NCBI GenBank assembly: GCA_023418705.1
Contig: JAEZYZ010000110.1
Span: 1 to 64,000, forward strand
Direction of reading: 5' to 3'
Source of the DNA: Pseudomonadota bacterium
GTDB lineage: Bacteria; Myxococcota_A; Polyangia; Polyangiales; Polyangiaceae
DNA: 64,000 nucleotides
A program made the translations under genes and the position numbers. Shown here piece by piece: positions 49,253-56,898 of this stretch (position 1 is the stretch's first letter; each line of letters begins with the position of its first letter). A model generated the notes under the pieces. That model was not told where the DNA came from. It saw only the letters and a program-made list of their open reading frames with translations, and made no database searches.

Positions 49253-50811
49253 TTCGATGCCCTCGGTGGCGTCGGACGCCCGATCGTGGCGATGAGCTGC
49301 CCGAAGGTTCGATGCCTCTGATCCAAATCCAAAACGCCGATGTAAGAGTCGGTGAAGTGGGCGACGTAGCCCAAGCCATGCGCGGCGTCGATGGCCAGCG
49401 CGTGCGGACCCCGCCCGGTGGTGATCCAAGTCTCTTCGCGACGCCGCGCGGGATCGTACACGAGCAGGCGCCGAGCATCGAAGCTCAGCACGAACACCCT
49501 CGGCTCCGGCTCGCCGCTCGTGTTGATGATGGTCCCCGTCACGATGCGCGAAGCGCCGAACGGCAGCGGCGCGACGTCGAAAAACTCGGGCAGGTCGTCG
49601 CTCGGCACGTCGTCGCTGGCGGGCTGCGTCGCCCCCACGAGCAAGCTCGAAGGCGTGCGGTTGGCGACGTACACGCCGACGGGCAGCGTCGCGCACGCCT
49701 CCAGACACTCGGTCTCGTCGGGCGCGCAGCGCGCGCCGCAGGCGCGCCGTTCGGTTTCGTCGACGGCGATGCCGCGTGAGTCGAAGCCGACGGAGTTGGT
49801 GCGGATGTCGGTCTGTCCCAGGTCCTGGACGTAGGCCTGACCTTCGCCGGCCTTGGCCGCGGAGAAGTAGCGCAGCAGGCGCACCTCCGCGGCGTTTCGA
49901 AACGTCACCAAGAAACCGGGCGCCTCGTGCTGCCCGGCGACGAGCTCCGGCAGCGCCGCGATCCCGATCGGTCGGCTCGGCAACCCGCCGAGCACGAACG
50001 TGAGCTCCGGACCAGCATCCCAGTCGTTGACGAACAGCGAGACCGCGCCTTCGGTTTGGTGGGTCGTCAGGATGGCGCTGCCGTCAGGCGACGCCGCGAC
50101 GCCGAAGGGCTCCGCGGCCATCCGCTGCCCGCGCCGGGTCTCCTCCGCCGGTTCGTCGCCGACCCGGTGGCGATCGCCGCAGCGCCGGATGGCTCCCTCC
50201 TGGTCGCATTCGAAATGGCCGTCGGGGGCCACGTCGATGTAGTGCAACGTGGCGTCTCCGCGAACCGGGATGAACAGCCTCCCTCCCCCGCCGTCGGGGC
50301 GGGCGCGGTACAAGACGTCCGTGGCGAACGCGCTGATCGACACGGCGGCGCCCTCGATGATCAAGCTGCCCTCGACCCCCGCCGCCGCCGGTGGACTGGC
50401 GGGATCGATGTGCCCGCACAACCCAGGCACGATGAGCCGCTCGGCAGCGGACCTCAGCGGCAGCGGAGCGCAGGGGTTGTCGCTGTCCGGGTCGACGCAG
50501 AAGTAGCTCGGCACCGCGGAGCGGGCTGGGAGGTCGCAGACGCGCCCGGCGTCGCAGTCGGCATCGGCCCCGCAGGGTCTCGGGAGCAGTGCCCGGACCT
50601 CTTGCAGATCCAGCGCCTGGACCGTGCCGGCGTTGAACTGCAGGTCGAAATCGCTGTTGACGACGTAGAGCTCGTTCGCATCGGGGTCGAGCGCGAGCCC
50701 GACCGGGAAATAAATGCGATCGAGCGACGGCTCTCGGCCGTCGCCGGGTGGATAGCAGCTCGAAGCCAGCAGCAAGCTCGCGAACCACGCGTAACGAAGC
50801 GCGGAGGACAT
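49249..50811 (-). CDS. Propeller-type surface lipoprotein
   Basis: A 520-residue lipoprotein (LLLASSC lipobox) with propeller-like repeats: RIYFPVGLALDPDANELYVVNSDFD, RLFIPVRGDATLHYIDVAPDG, SAILTTHQTEGAVSLFVNDW and RVFVLSFDARRLLVYDP, then LGYVAHFTDSYIGVLDLDQ. A cysteine-rich insert near residue 80 (PCGADADCDAGRVCDLPA) looks like a small disulfide-bonded calcium-type loop. The next gene is coupled to it by GTGA. Together they probably form a pair of surface proteins whose ligands are unknown. No signal for regulation is seen in the upstream region. Confidence 0.8.
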   Translation of the reverse strand: MSSALRYAWFASLLLASSCYPPGDGREPSLDRIYFPVGLALDPDANELYVVNSDFDLQFNAGTVQALDLQEVRALLPRPCGADADCDAGRVCDLPARSAVPSYFCVDPDSDNPCAPLPLRSAAERLIVPGLCGHIDPASPPAAAGVEGSLIIEGAAVSISAFATDVLYRARPDGGGGRLFIPVRGDATLHYIDVAPDGHFECDQEGAIRRCGDRHRVGDEPAEETRRGQRMAAEPFGVAASPDGSAILTTHQTEGAVSLFVNDWDAGPELTFVLGGLPSRPIGIAALPELVAGQHEAPGFLVTFRNAAEVRLLRYFSAAKAGEGQAYVQDLGQTDIRTNSVGFDSRGIAVDETERRACGARCAPDETECLEACATLPVGVYVANRTPSSLLVGATQPASDDVPSDDLPEFFDVAPLPFGASRIVTGTIINTSGEPEPRVFVLSFDARRLLVYDPARRREETWITTGRGPHALAIDAAHGLGYVAHFTDSYIGVLDLDQRHRTFGQLIATIGRPTPPRASK

Positions 50812-50917
50812 TCCGTGGCGCGGAGCCTAGTGCGAGGGCTCGCGTCTAGCAATCACCCAGGCAGGCTGCTCGAGCCGAAACCATGCAGCGTCCAGCGGGC
50901 CCGGGGGGGGCGAGCGC

Positions 50918-51100
50918 TCAGCCGAGGTCGAGGATGATGACGCCGCGGTCGCTTTGCTCCTCGTCCTCGTCGTCGTCCCGCTCGCGGCGGGGCGCCGGGC
51001 CATACGCATCGACGGGAAGCTCCAAGCGGGGCTGCGGTCGCTCCTCTCGCTCCTCTTCTTCTCGTCGGCGAATCTGCTCGATGATGAACGGAGGGAGCAT
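50918..51100 (-). CDS. Small conserved charged protein
   Basis: A 60-residue protein beginning MLPPFIIEQIRRREEEERE, with a hydrophobic start, a charged helix, a Pro/Leu segment (PQPRLELPVD) and an acidic Asp/Glu run before the ending RGVIILDLG. Short proteins with this IIEQIR(R)REEEER opening are familiar from myxobacterial genomes but have no known function. ATG 51100 with GAGG seven bases upstream is favoured; in-frame ATGs at 51133 and 51232 would give longer forms, the latter next to a strong AGGAG but only 2 bases away from it. It lies downstream of no obvious partner. Confidence 0.6.
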   Translation of the reverse strand: MLPPFIIEQIRRREEEEREERPQPRLELPVDAYGPAPRRERDDDEDEEQSDRGVIILDLG

Positions 51101-51436
51101 GCGCGGCCTCGCTTCCGACCGGACGTGAGGCATCCGGTCATTCACTAATTTAGCGAGATGCCCCTCCCGGTCAAGCTCGGCCGCCGCCGTGAGAGACCCG
51201 GGGTTCGATGAACGCGCTGATGCGGGCAGCATGACTCCTACAAAGTCGCCCGCGGCCGCGCCCGTTAAGAAAATTTTCTCCCGATCCCGGCACGGACGAG
51301 CCGTCATCCATCTGCCCATGTTCGGGGGGCAGCAGGCGGGGGAACGGGCAGGTTCCTCGGCCGGAGCGGACGCGAAGGCGCGTGGTAACCTTGCCCTCGC
51401 TTGCATCTCGACCGACACGCCCCTACGCCGCGCTCG
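51101..51436. other. Intergenic stretch between divergent genes
   Basis: No secure gene is seen in these 336 bases. The small charged protein could extend into it (starts at 51133 or 51232). The segment 51262-51280 is unusually A/T-rich for this genome and includes a 12-bp palindrome, so it is the likely promoter region for one or both flanking genes. Confidence 0.5.
51268..51279. promoter_or_regulatory. A/T-rich 12-bp palindrome
   Basis: AGAAAATTTTCT is perfectly self-complementary in a neighbourhood that is otherwise very GC-rich. It is 36 bases upstream of the ATG at 51232 and 168 bases upstream of that at 51100 on the minus strand. A similar core (GAAAAATTTTC) follows the stop of the gtrA-type gene at 55216-55230. 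It may be part of a promoter or a protein site. Confidence 0.4.
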
Positions 51437-52777
51437 ATGCGCTGGCTCGTTGCCCTGGCGGGGGTCGCCCTGCTCGTCACCGCACACCGGGCGAACGCGG
51501 CCTTCGCCGCGAATGACACGAGCTGGGAGGGCGGCAGCGAGCTGCTCGCGCTCTGCCGGGAGCGGCTCGGTGAAGATCGGGTCAAGCTCGCCGCGACGCT
51601 CGACTTCGACGCGCTCGAGCCGGGAGACGGCGTGCTGATTTTGCACCCCAAGGTCGAGCTCGACTACACCGAGATCAGCAGCTTCCTGCGGGCGGGGGGC
51701 CGCCTGGCCCTGATCGACGACTTCGGGGAAGGCTCCAAGCTGCTCGATCGCTTTCAGATCCGGCGCATCCAGGCGCCCCTTCGCCCCGAGCGCGCGATGC
51801 GCGAAAACCCGTCCCTGGCCATCGCCGTGCCCTCGGTGGAGATGGTGGCCGGGCACGAGCAGGGGCGCCATCCGGTGGTCGCGCGGGTGACCGAGGTGGT
51901 GACGAACCATCCGAGCGGGCTGGTCCATCCGAACCTGACACCGGTCCTCGAGATCCCCGCCGTGGGCCAGGCTCCGGTGGCGCTGGCGGTGACCGGGATC
52001 ATCGTCGACCGCGGGCGGCTGTTCGCCATGGCCGATCCGTCCGCCTTGATGAACTTGATGCTGCGCTACCCCGGCAACCGTGCCTTCGCCGAGGGGCTCA
52101 TCGACTACCTGCTCGAGGACGATGCCTGGGGCGAACGCGGCGGCACGCTGTACTTTTTGACGAACGACTTTCGCCAACGCGGTTCGTTTGCCGGCGAGTC
52201 CCAGCTCCGCTCGGAGCTCGCGGAGTACGTGGACACCGTCAGCGACGCCCTCCGCCGGGCGCGCGAGCAGGGCATCCCGGAGCTCTTGGCGCTGCTCATG
52301 GCGGTCGCGACCACGGGGCTCGCGCTGGCCTGGGCGCTGCAGCACGCGCTGCGGCGCTACCGCCGGCCGCTGCCGCGCTACGCAGCGCCGGTACCGCTCG
52401 TCGGACAAGGCGGCGTGGCCGGGCGGGCCGCCGTGCTCGCGGCCCCCACCACCCATCGCGCGCTGGTCCTGCTCGAGCTGAAGAGCGGGCTCGAGGAGGC
52501 GCTCGCTCACCGGCTCGGTCTCGACGAAAAGGTCGCGCCCTCGGTGCTCCTGGCGGAGATGGAACGCCAGCAATTGCTCGACCGGCCGTCGCGTGAAAAT
52601 CTTGCTGGGCTGCTCGAGCGGCTCGGAAAAATCGAGGCGGCGGTGCTCGCGCGCAGGCCCCCCACGATCCGCCAGCGTGAGCTCGTCGAGCTGCGAAAGC
52701 GCGCGCTCGGCGTGCTTTCCCGGCTCGAAATCAGCACAGCCGGAGTAGAGTCCCCCGAACGCGGAAGGGCCCCGTGA
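51437..52777 (+). CDS. DUF4350 membrane protein
   Basis: The 446-residue protein has a signal peptide (WLVALAGVALLVTAHRANA), a DUF4350-like extracytoplasmic domain in which GDGVLILHPKVELDYTEISSFLRAGGRLALIDDFGEG and RLFAMADPSALMNLMLRYPGNRAFAEGLIDYL form a Rossmann-like fold, a transmembrane helix (IPELLALLMAVATTGLALAWAL) and a cytoplasmic helical tail. Genes of this type sit with MoxR ATPases and DUF58 proteins. Its stop overlaps the moxR-type start (GTGA). It may help the ATPase act on a membrane target; this is inference from the known association. Start at ATG 51437. Confidence 0.85.
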   Translation: MRWLVALAGVALLVTAHRANAAFAANDTSWEGGSELLALCRERLGEDRVKLAATLDFDALEPGDGVLILHPKVELDYTEISSFLRAGGRLALIDDFGEGSKLLDRFQIRRIQAPLRPERAMRENPSLAIAVPSVEMVAGHEQGRHPVVARVTEVVTNHPSGLVHPNLTPVLEIPAVGQAPVALAVTGIIVDRGRLFAMADPSALMNLMLRYPGNRAFAEGLIDYLLEDDAWGERGGTLYFLTNDFRQRGSFAGESQLRSELAEYVDTVSDALRRAREQGIPELLALLMAVATTGLALAWALQHALRRYRRPLPRYAAPVPLVGQGGVAGRAAVLAAPTTHRALVLLELKSGLEEALAHRLGLDEKVAPSVLLAEMERQQLLDRPSRENLAGLLERLGKIEAAVLARRPPTIRQRELVELRKRALGVLSRLEISTAGVESPERGRAP

Positions 52778-53745
52778 CGCAGGCTTTGCAAATCAATGAA
52801 ATCGAGGCGGCCAGGGAGCGGCTGCAGGACCTGAAGGCGCAGGTCACCCGCGTCTACATCGGTGACACGGGCGCGGTCGACGTGATGTTGATGGGCCTGC
52901 TGGCGCGCGGCCACGTGCTGCTCGAAGGGGTGCCCGGCATCGCGAAGACCACGCTGGTCAAGGCCTTCGCCCAGGCGCTCGGCTGCTCGATCCGGCGCAT
53001 CCAGTTCACCCCGGATCTCCTGCCCGCCGACATCACCGGCACCTACGTCCTGAGCCCGCGCGACGGCAGCTTCTCGCTGCGCGCCGGTCCCATCTTCGCC
53101 AACGTGGTGCTGGCCGACGAAATCAATCGCGCGCCCGCGAAGACGCAGTCCGCGCTGCTCGAGGCGATGCAAGAGCGCCAGGTGACGATCGAGGGCGATC
53201 GCTTCGAGCTGCCCGATCCGTTTTTCGTGCTGGCCACCCAAAATCCGATCGACTTGGAGGGCACCTACCCCTTGCCAGAAGCGCAGATCGATCGCTTCGT
53301 GGTGCGGGTTCGCATGGGATACCCGAGCGTGCGCGACGAAGTGGCGATGCTGCGCGCGCACGGTGTCCTCTCCCCCGAGCCGCGCGCGGTGCTCGGGCCG
53401 AGCGACGTGCTCCAGCTGCAGTCGATCGCCGCGCGCGTCCACGTCGAAGACGATCTGCTCGACTACGCGGTGCAGCTGTGTGCCTTCACGCGCTCGCACT
53501 CGAAGGTGGTGTTGGGCGCTTCGCCGCGCGCCTCGCTGGCGCTGCTCCGCGCGAGCAAGGCCGCAGCGGTGATCGCGGGCAGGCCGTTCGCGACGCCGGA
53601 CGATTTGCGCGCGGTGGCAGAGCCGGTGATCGCCCATCGCCTGGTCTTGGCGCCGGAGCTCGAAGGAGAGCCGCGCGCCCGAACGCGCGTCGTCGAAGAA
53701 GCGATCGCGAAGGTGACCTACCGACGCGCCGTGCGTCCCGTGTAG
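52774..53745 (+). CDS. MoxR-family AAA+ ATPase
   Basis: The 323-residue protein has Walker A GVPGIAKTTLV, Walker B VVLADEINRAPAKTQSALLEAMQE, the sensor 1 region ATQNPIDLEGTYPLPEAQIDRF and sensor 2 in LGASPRASLALLRASKA, as in MoxR ATPases. These act as chaperones for the assembly or activation of protein complexes, usually together with a VWA-containing or DUF58 protein. The GTG start overlaps the DUF4350 stop. The DUF58 partner that normally follows directly is found only at 58.2 kb, on the opposite strand. A hairpin follows 58 bases downstream. Confidence 0.93.
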   Translation: MTQALQINEIEAARERLQDLKAQVTRVYIGDTGAVDVMLMGLLARGHVLLEGVPGIAKTTLVKAFAQALGCSIRRIQFTPDLLPADITGTYVLSPRDGSFSLRAGPIFANVVLADEINRAPAKTQSALLEAMQERQVTIEGDRFELPDPFFVLATQNPIDLEGTYPLPEAQIDRFVVRVRMGYPSVRDEVAMLRAHGVLSPEPRAVLGPSDVLQLQSIAARVHVEDDLLDYAVQLCAFTRSHSKVVLGASPRASLALLRASKAAAVIAGRPFATPDDLRAVAEPVIAHRLVLAPELEGEPRARTRVVEEAIAKVTYRRAVRPV

Positions 53746-53803
53746 ACATTGGGAGCTGCGCCGCGGCGCTCGTACGCACTGGAGCGCGCGCGGCTCGGTT
53801 CGA

Positions 53804-53823
53804 GTGCTGCCTTTTGGCAGCAC
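53804..53823 (+). terminator. Stem-loop after the MoxR gene
   Basis: GTGCTGCC and GGCAGCAC form a perfect 8-bp stem with a TTTT loop, 58 bases beyond the MoxR stop. No T-run follows, so it may be a stabilising 3' hairpin or a weak terminator rather than a classical intrinsic one. Confidence 0.45.
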
Positions 53824-53891
53824 CTGAGACTTGCACCCCTCAGCGTGTCGCTCTCGGCCGAGGATCGTGATCGATGAGCGGCGAAACTCGA

Positions 53892-53921
53892 TTGACCAAC
53901 TTCGGACGCTGGGGCTCTAAT
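53892..53921 (+). promoter_or_regulatory. Strong sigma-70 promoter positioned for a leaderless mRNA
   Basis: TTGACC (53892-53897) and TCTAAT (53916-53921) are 18 bases apart and each match five of six consensus bases. The ATG of the lipoprotein begins 8 bases after the -10 (53929), just where transcription should start, and there is no Shine-Dalgarno sequence before it. Confidence 0.65.
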
Positions 53922-53928
53922 CGCTGAA

Positions 53929-54876
53929 ATGAAGCGAACGTTGACACGTCACGCGCTGGCGGCGCTGCTCGCCTGCGCCGTGACCGCTGCGTGCTCCAAT
54001 CAGAAACCCGCCACCACCGCGACGTCTTCGGCCGATCAAGCGGGGTATGCCGAGCGCTACCCGAACGAGCTGTCCCAGACGCGCGCCCGGTTCATCGAGC
54101 ACGAGAGCCGCTCGGGTCGCGTGGTTCAGGAGTTTTCCACCTACCCCGACGCGCTCAACGATCCGAGCTGGTCGCACGTCGAGGCGGTCGTCGACCGGGC
54201 AGACCAAGCGGGCAAGAGCAGCACCTACGCGGACCAGCACGCCGAAAACCAGGCGGTCGAGGATTTTTTCTCCGAAGAGAAGACCGAGATCAACAATCGC
54301 GTGGCCGGGGCCGTGAACTACACCGCCAAACAAAAGGGCGTGAAGGCCGATGGGCTCGCCGGCGCGGCGGTGCACGGCCTGGACAAGGCGGTGGAGAAGC
54401 AGCTCGAGGAGCGCCTGCGCGCGCACAACGAGGCGCACCGGTTCATCGACGACAACGAAGAGGCGCTCGGCAAGGCGAACCTCGAGAAGCTTCGGACCCA
54501 GGCGGACGACATCAGCTACGTGAGCTACGTGGTGTACGTCGGGATCCCGCAGACGCGCGACCGGCTGCAATCGATGATCGACGAGGCCAGCGGCGTCCGC
54601 AGCACGCTGCAGCGCACCATCGATGAGTCCAACGCCATCGCGGCGGACCCGAGCCGCTCGGACGCCGAAAAGGCGGCCGCGCAAAAGCGAGCCACCGCGG
54701 CCAGCGAGGCCCAGGCCAAGCTCGACTCGGAGGTGCAGCAAGCCCAGCACGTGCTCACCGAGCTCGAAGAGCGGCAAAAGAAGCTCCAGCAGGACTACGA
54801 GGCGGCGCTCGATCAGCTCAAGCAAAAGCTGCAGGAGCGCGCGGCTCAGACCCCAGCAGAGCCCGCGACGTCCTGA
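53929..54876 (+). CDS. Coiled-coil lipoprotein
   Basis: The 315-residue protein has a lipoprotein signal peptide (LACAVTAAC) and is mostly helical. The last 120 residues form a coiled coil with heptads (EAQAKLDSEVQQAQHVLTEL, ERQKKLQQDYEAALDQLKQK). The middle shows a pattern of charged helices (QLEERLRAHNEAHRFIDDNE) and a strand-like SYVSYVVYVGIPQTRDRLQ. No family is recognised. It probably spans part of the periplasm as a spacer or tether. Its expression seems set by the leaderless promoter directly upstream. Codon use resembles that of neighbours. Confidence 0.75.
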   Translation: MKRTLTRHALAALLACAVTAACSNQKPATTATSSADQAGYAERYPNELSQTRARFIEHESRSGRVVQEFSTYPDALNDPSWSHVEAVVDRADQAGKSSTYADQHAENQAVEDFFSEEKTEINNRVAGAVNYTAKQKGVKADGLAGAAVHGLDKAVEKQLEERLRAHNEAHRFIDDNEEALGKANLEKLRTQADDISYVSYVVYVGIPQTRDRLQSMIDEASGVRSTLQRTIDESNAIAADPSRSDAEKAAAQKRATAASEAQAKLDSEVQQAQHVLTELEERQKKLQQDYEAALDQLKQKLQERAAQTPAEPATS

Positions 54877-55227
54877 CGGGCAGACCATCAGGACCTTCGG
54901 CCCACCTCGCGTCAGCGAAGACGCTTCTCACCACCGAGCTAGCGTCGCGCGACGAACGGCGCGGCTTGGAGAGCGGGCACAGCAAGAGCGGAAGGGGACC
55001 GACGGCGTCGGTCACCGATCGGAGTCGAACTCCACGAATATTCTTCCGTCCTTCCGTTCCTTCCTGTGAACAAAATTGCGGATCGGAGATCGGGCACAGC
55101 AAGAGCGGAAGAGCGGATGGGGACCGACGGCGTCGGCCCCCCATCGGGCTTTTGATGGATCTGCGTGACCCGACACCTTGGCGCTGCGCCGGGCTCAACT
55201 GCCCAAGTTTCATTTCCTGAAAAATTT
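54877..55227. other. Gene-free stretch with duplicated intergenic element
   Basis: There is no credible gene in these 351 bases. The stretch holds two copies of an approximately 40-base element (see the repeat entry), a less GC-rich segment between them (tccacgaatattcttccg, tgtgaacaaaattgcgg) and a run of TTTCC/TTCC-type repeats on the plus strand (gtccttccgttccttcc). An A/T-rich segment follows the gtrA-type stop at about 55216-55232. Confidence 0.65.
54974..55136. repeat. Two direct copies of a 40-nt intergenic element
   Basis: The block CGGGCACAGCAAGAGCGGAA(G) occurs at 54974-54994 and again at 55091-55111. The block GGGGACCGACGGCGTCGG follows at 54994-55011 and 55119-55136; in the second copy an extra AGCGGATG lies between the blocks. 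The second block contains the palindrome CCGACG-G-CGTCGG, and in the right copy flanking G and C runs lengthen it into a hairpin. It resembles small dispersed repeats of myxobacteria, with a transcription-stop or RNA function possible. Confidence 0.75.
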
Positions 55228-55614
55228 TCAATCCGCGTGCCGGAACACGAAGCGCTTGTGGAGCGGATAGTTGTATCCGGCAAAGATCGCCCCTCGGGCC
55301 AGCCACCAGACGAGCTGGTAGGGCCAGCTGGTGAGCGCGAGCAAGAGCTCGACCAGCGCGGCATTCAGCGCTGCGCTGCCGGCTGAAACGACGGCGTAGC
55401 GGGCGGCCATGCCCGGCAGCGCGCCGGTGCTGTTGAACGACCAGGAGCGGTTCAGCGTGAAGTTCACGGCCGCGCCAAGCAGACAACCGGCGAACGTCGC
55501 CGCCGCTGGCGCGACGCCGCCCAGGCTGACGAGCGTGGCCACGAGCGCGAAGTCCGCCGCCGTGGCCACGAAGCCAGCGGTCGCGTTGCGCAGCAGACCG
55601 CCGCGGCCAAGCAT
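55228..55614 (-). CDS. GtrA-family membrane protein
   Basis: The 128-residue protein has four hydrophobic helices (GFVATAADFALVATLVSLGG, AATFAGCLLGAAVNFTLNR, VVSAGSAALNAALVELLLAL, LVWWLARGAIFAGYNYPLH) with the GtrA family signatures NFTLNRSWSFN and NYPLHKRFVF. Members are thought to flip lipid-linked sugars or act with glycosyltransferases in surface glycan modification. It begins 7 bases after the AraC-type stop and is therefore likely co-transcribed with that regulator. No glycosyltransferase partner is adjacent. Confidence 0.9.
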   Translation of the reverse strand: MLGRGGLLRNATAGFVATAADFALVATLVSLGGVAPAAATFAGCLLGAAVNFTLNRSWSFNSTGALPGMAARYAVVSAGSAALNAALVELLLALTSWPYQLVWWLARGAIFAGYNYPLHKRFVFRHAD

Positions 55615-55621
55615 CGTGAGC

Positions 55622-56566
55622 TCAGGCCGCCGCGCTCATCGCCTGGCCGCGCGCTCTGCGCCGGTAAGCGCCCGGTGCCGCCCCTGCCCAGCGCTTGAAC
55701 GCCTTGCTGAAAGCGGCCTCCGACTCGTAGCCCACCCGCTCGGCGATTTCGGCGAGCGTCGCGTGTCCGGCGCGCAGCATGCCGGCGGCTTTTTGCATCC
55801 GCCAGCGCGTGACGTAGTGCAGCGGCGGCTCGCCCACGAGCTGGGTGAAGCGCGAAGCAAACGCCGAGCGCGACATCCCGACCTTGGACGCGAGCACGGC
55901 CACCGTCCAGCTCTGCTCGGGGTTCTGGTGGATCAAGCCGAGCGCCGTGCCGATCTGCGGCTCGCTCAACGCGCGCAGCCAACCGCGCTCGGACTCCGAG
56001 CTGCCCGCCAGGTAGGCGCGCACCAGCTGGATGAAGAGGATGTCCGCGAGCCGGTTCATCACGGTGGCGGCCCCCGGTCGATCGGACGCGGCCTCACAGG
56101 CGATGAACTGAAGCGTGGTCTCGAGCCAGCGCACCGCCCGACCGTGCTCTCCTTGCACCAAGACGACGCGCGGCAGCACGCTCAACAGAGGGTTATTGTG
56201 GCGGTCTTCGAAGCGCAGGCAGCCGCTGACCAACACCGAGCGCGCTTCGTTCGGGACGGCGTGGAGCAGCTGACCGCTCAGCGGCTCACGGCAGTCGAAC
56301 ATTTCCTGGAGCGGCCGTGGCACCGTGGTCGGGTCGTCACGCAGCACGTGCTCGCTGCCCTGTGGGACCGCCACGACGTCGCCCGCCGAGAGCAACATCG
56401 GCTCTTCCCCCGCGACCTCGAGCCAGCAGCTGCCTTCGATCACCACGTGGAAGAGCGCGTGCTCACCGCTGGGAACCAACACGCCCCAAGGCGCCTTCAG
56501 CTCGACGCGGCCGTAGCAAGCAGCGTTCACCCGAACCGTCTGCAGAACATCCGTAAGTACGTCCAT
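55622..56566 (-). CDS. AraC-family transcriptional regulator with cupin sensor
   Basis: The 314-residue protein has an N-terminal cupin-like domain (ALFHVVIEGSCWLEVAGEEPMLLSAGDVVAVPQGSEHVL) with metal-type residues and a C-terminal AraC DNA-binding domain with two helix-turn-helices: WTVAVLASKVGMSRSAFASRFTQLVG and ATLAEIAERVGYESEAAFSKAFKRW, ending APGAYRRRARG. Members with a cupin_6 domain are common in proteobacteria. ATG 56566 has GGGAG five bases upstream; the GTG just before it is too close. The 328-base region upstream contains a dyad that may be its own operator. It leads the operon with gtrA-type gene. Confidence 0.92.
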   Translation of the reverse strand: MDVLTDVLQTVRVNAACYGRVELKAPWGVLVPSGEHALFHVVIEGSCWLEVAGEEPMLLSAGDVVAVPQGSEHVLRDDPTTVPRPLQEMFDCREPLSGQLLHAVPNEARSVLVSGCLRFEDRHNNPLLSVLPRVVLVQGEHGRAVRWLETTLQFIACEAASDRPGAATVMNRLADILFIQLVRAYLAGSSESERGWLRALSEPQIGTALGLIHQNPEQSWTVAVLASKVGMSRSAFASRFTQLVGEPPLHYVTRWRMQKAAGMLRAGHATLAEIAERVGYESEAAFSKAFKRWAGAAPGAYRRRARGQAMSAAA

Positions 56567-56894
56567 CACTGCTCCCGAGGTGGTTCGACGGGCCGCGTCA
56601 GGACCCGTCGATTGTACGTGCGCACAAGAAGGTTGCTTGATCTTGGACTGACCGTCCAGTCATGCCTTACATTTCCGGAGTTTGTGGGCCCCGCCCGCGG
56701 CTCGGGCCTCGGAGCGTCCTTGGTCCGGTGGCCCGACGAATCACGGCCTCCTCCTCGGGGCGGGGCTCCCGCCCCTTTCTAGAGCGACAAACGGTCTGCG
56801 GAGCGGAGCGTTTGTCGCGGAAATGAGACCCTCTAGGAGCACCGAGCCGTGAGCAGACGAGCGGGATCTCGGCTCTGGCAAACGGGTCGGTGCT
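56567..56894. other. Gene-free regulatory stretch with dyad and hairpins
   Basis: These 328 bases hold no gene. They contain the divergent upstream region of the AraC-type gene with a dyad at 56646-56661, and three consecutive hairpins between 56757 and 56898 that form the 3' end of the small lipoprotein operon read leftward. Confidence 0.7.
56646..56661. promoter_or_regulatory. Dyad GACTG-N6-CAGTC upstream of the AraC-type gene
   Basis: GACTGACCGTCCAGTC has perfect 5-bp arms with a 6-bp centre, about 80 bases upstream of the AraC-type ATG. The arms and the GACNGTC-like centre recall operators of TetR-family repressors (TTGACTGACCGGTCAGTC-type sites). Either an autoregulatory or a TetR site is possible; no TetR gene is in the window. 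Confidence 0.4.
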
Positions 56895-56898
56895 CTAG
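56757..56898. repeat. Three consecutive inverted repeats after the lipoprotein gene
   Basis: Hairpin 1: GGGGCGGG (56757-56764) and CCCGCCCC (56768-56775) with a GCT loop, followed by TTTCT on the plus strand. Hairpin 2: GCGACAAACG (56784-56793) and CGTTTGTCGC (56809-56818) with a 15-base loop. Hairpin 3: CTAGGAGCACCGA (56833-56845) and TCGGTGCTCTAG (56887-56898), one bulged G, with nested GAGCCG/CGGCTC pairing inside; its right arm includes the stop codon of the lipoprotein gene. Together they form a structured 140-base segment. Confidence 0.75.
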
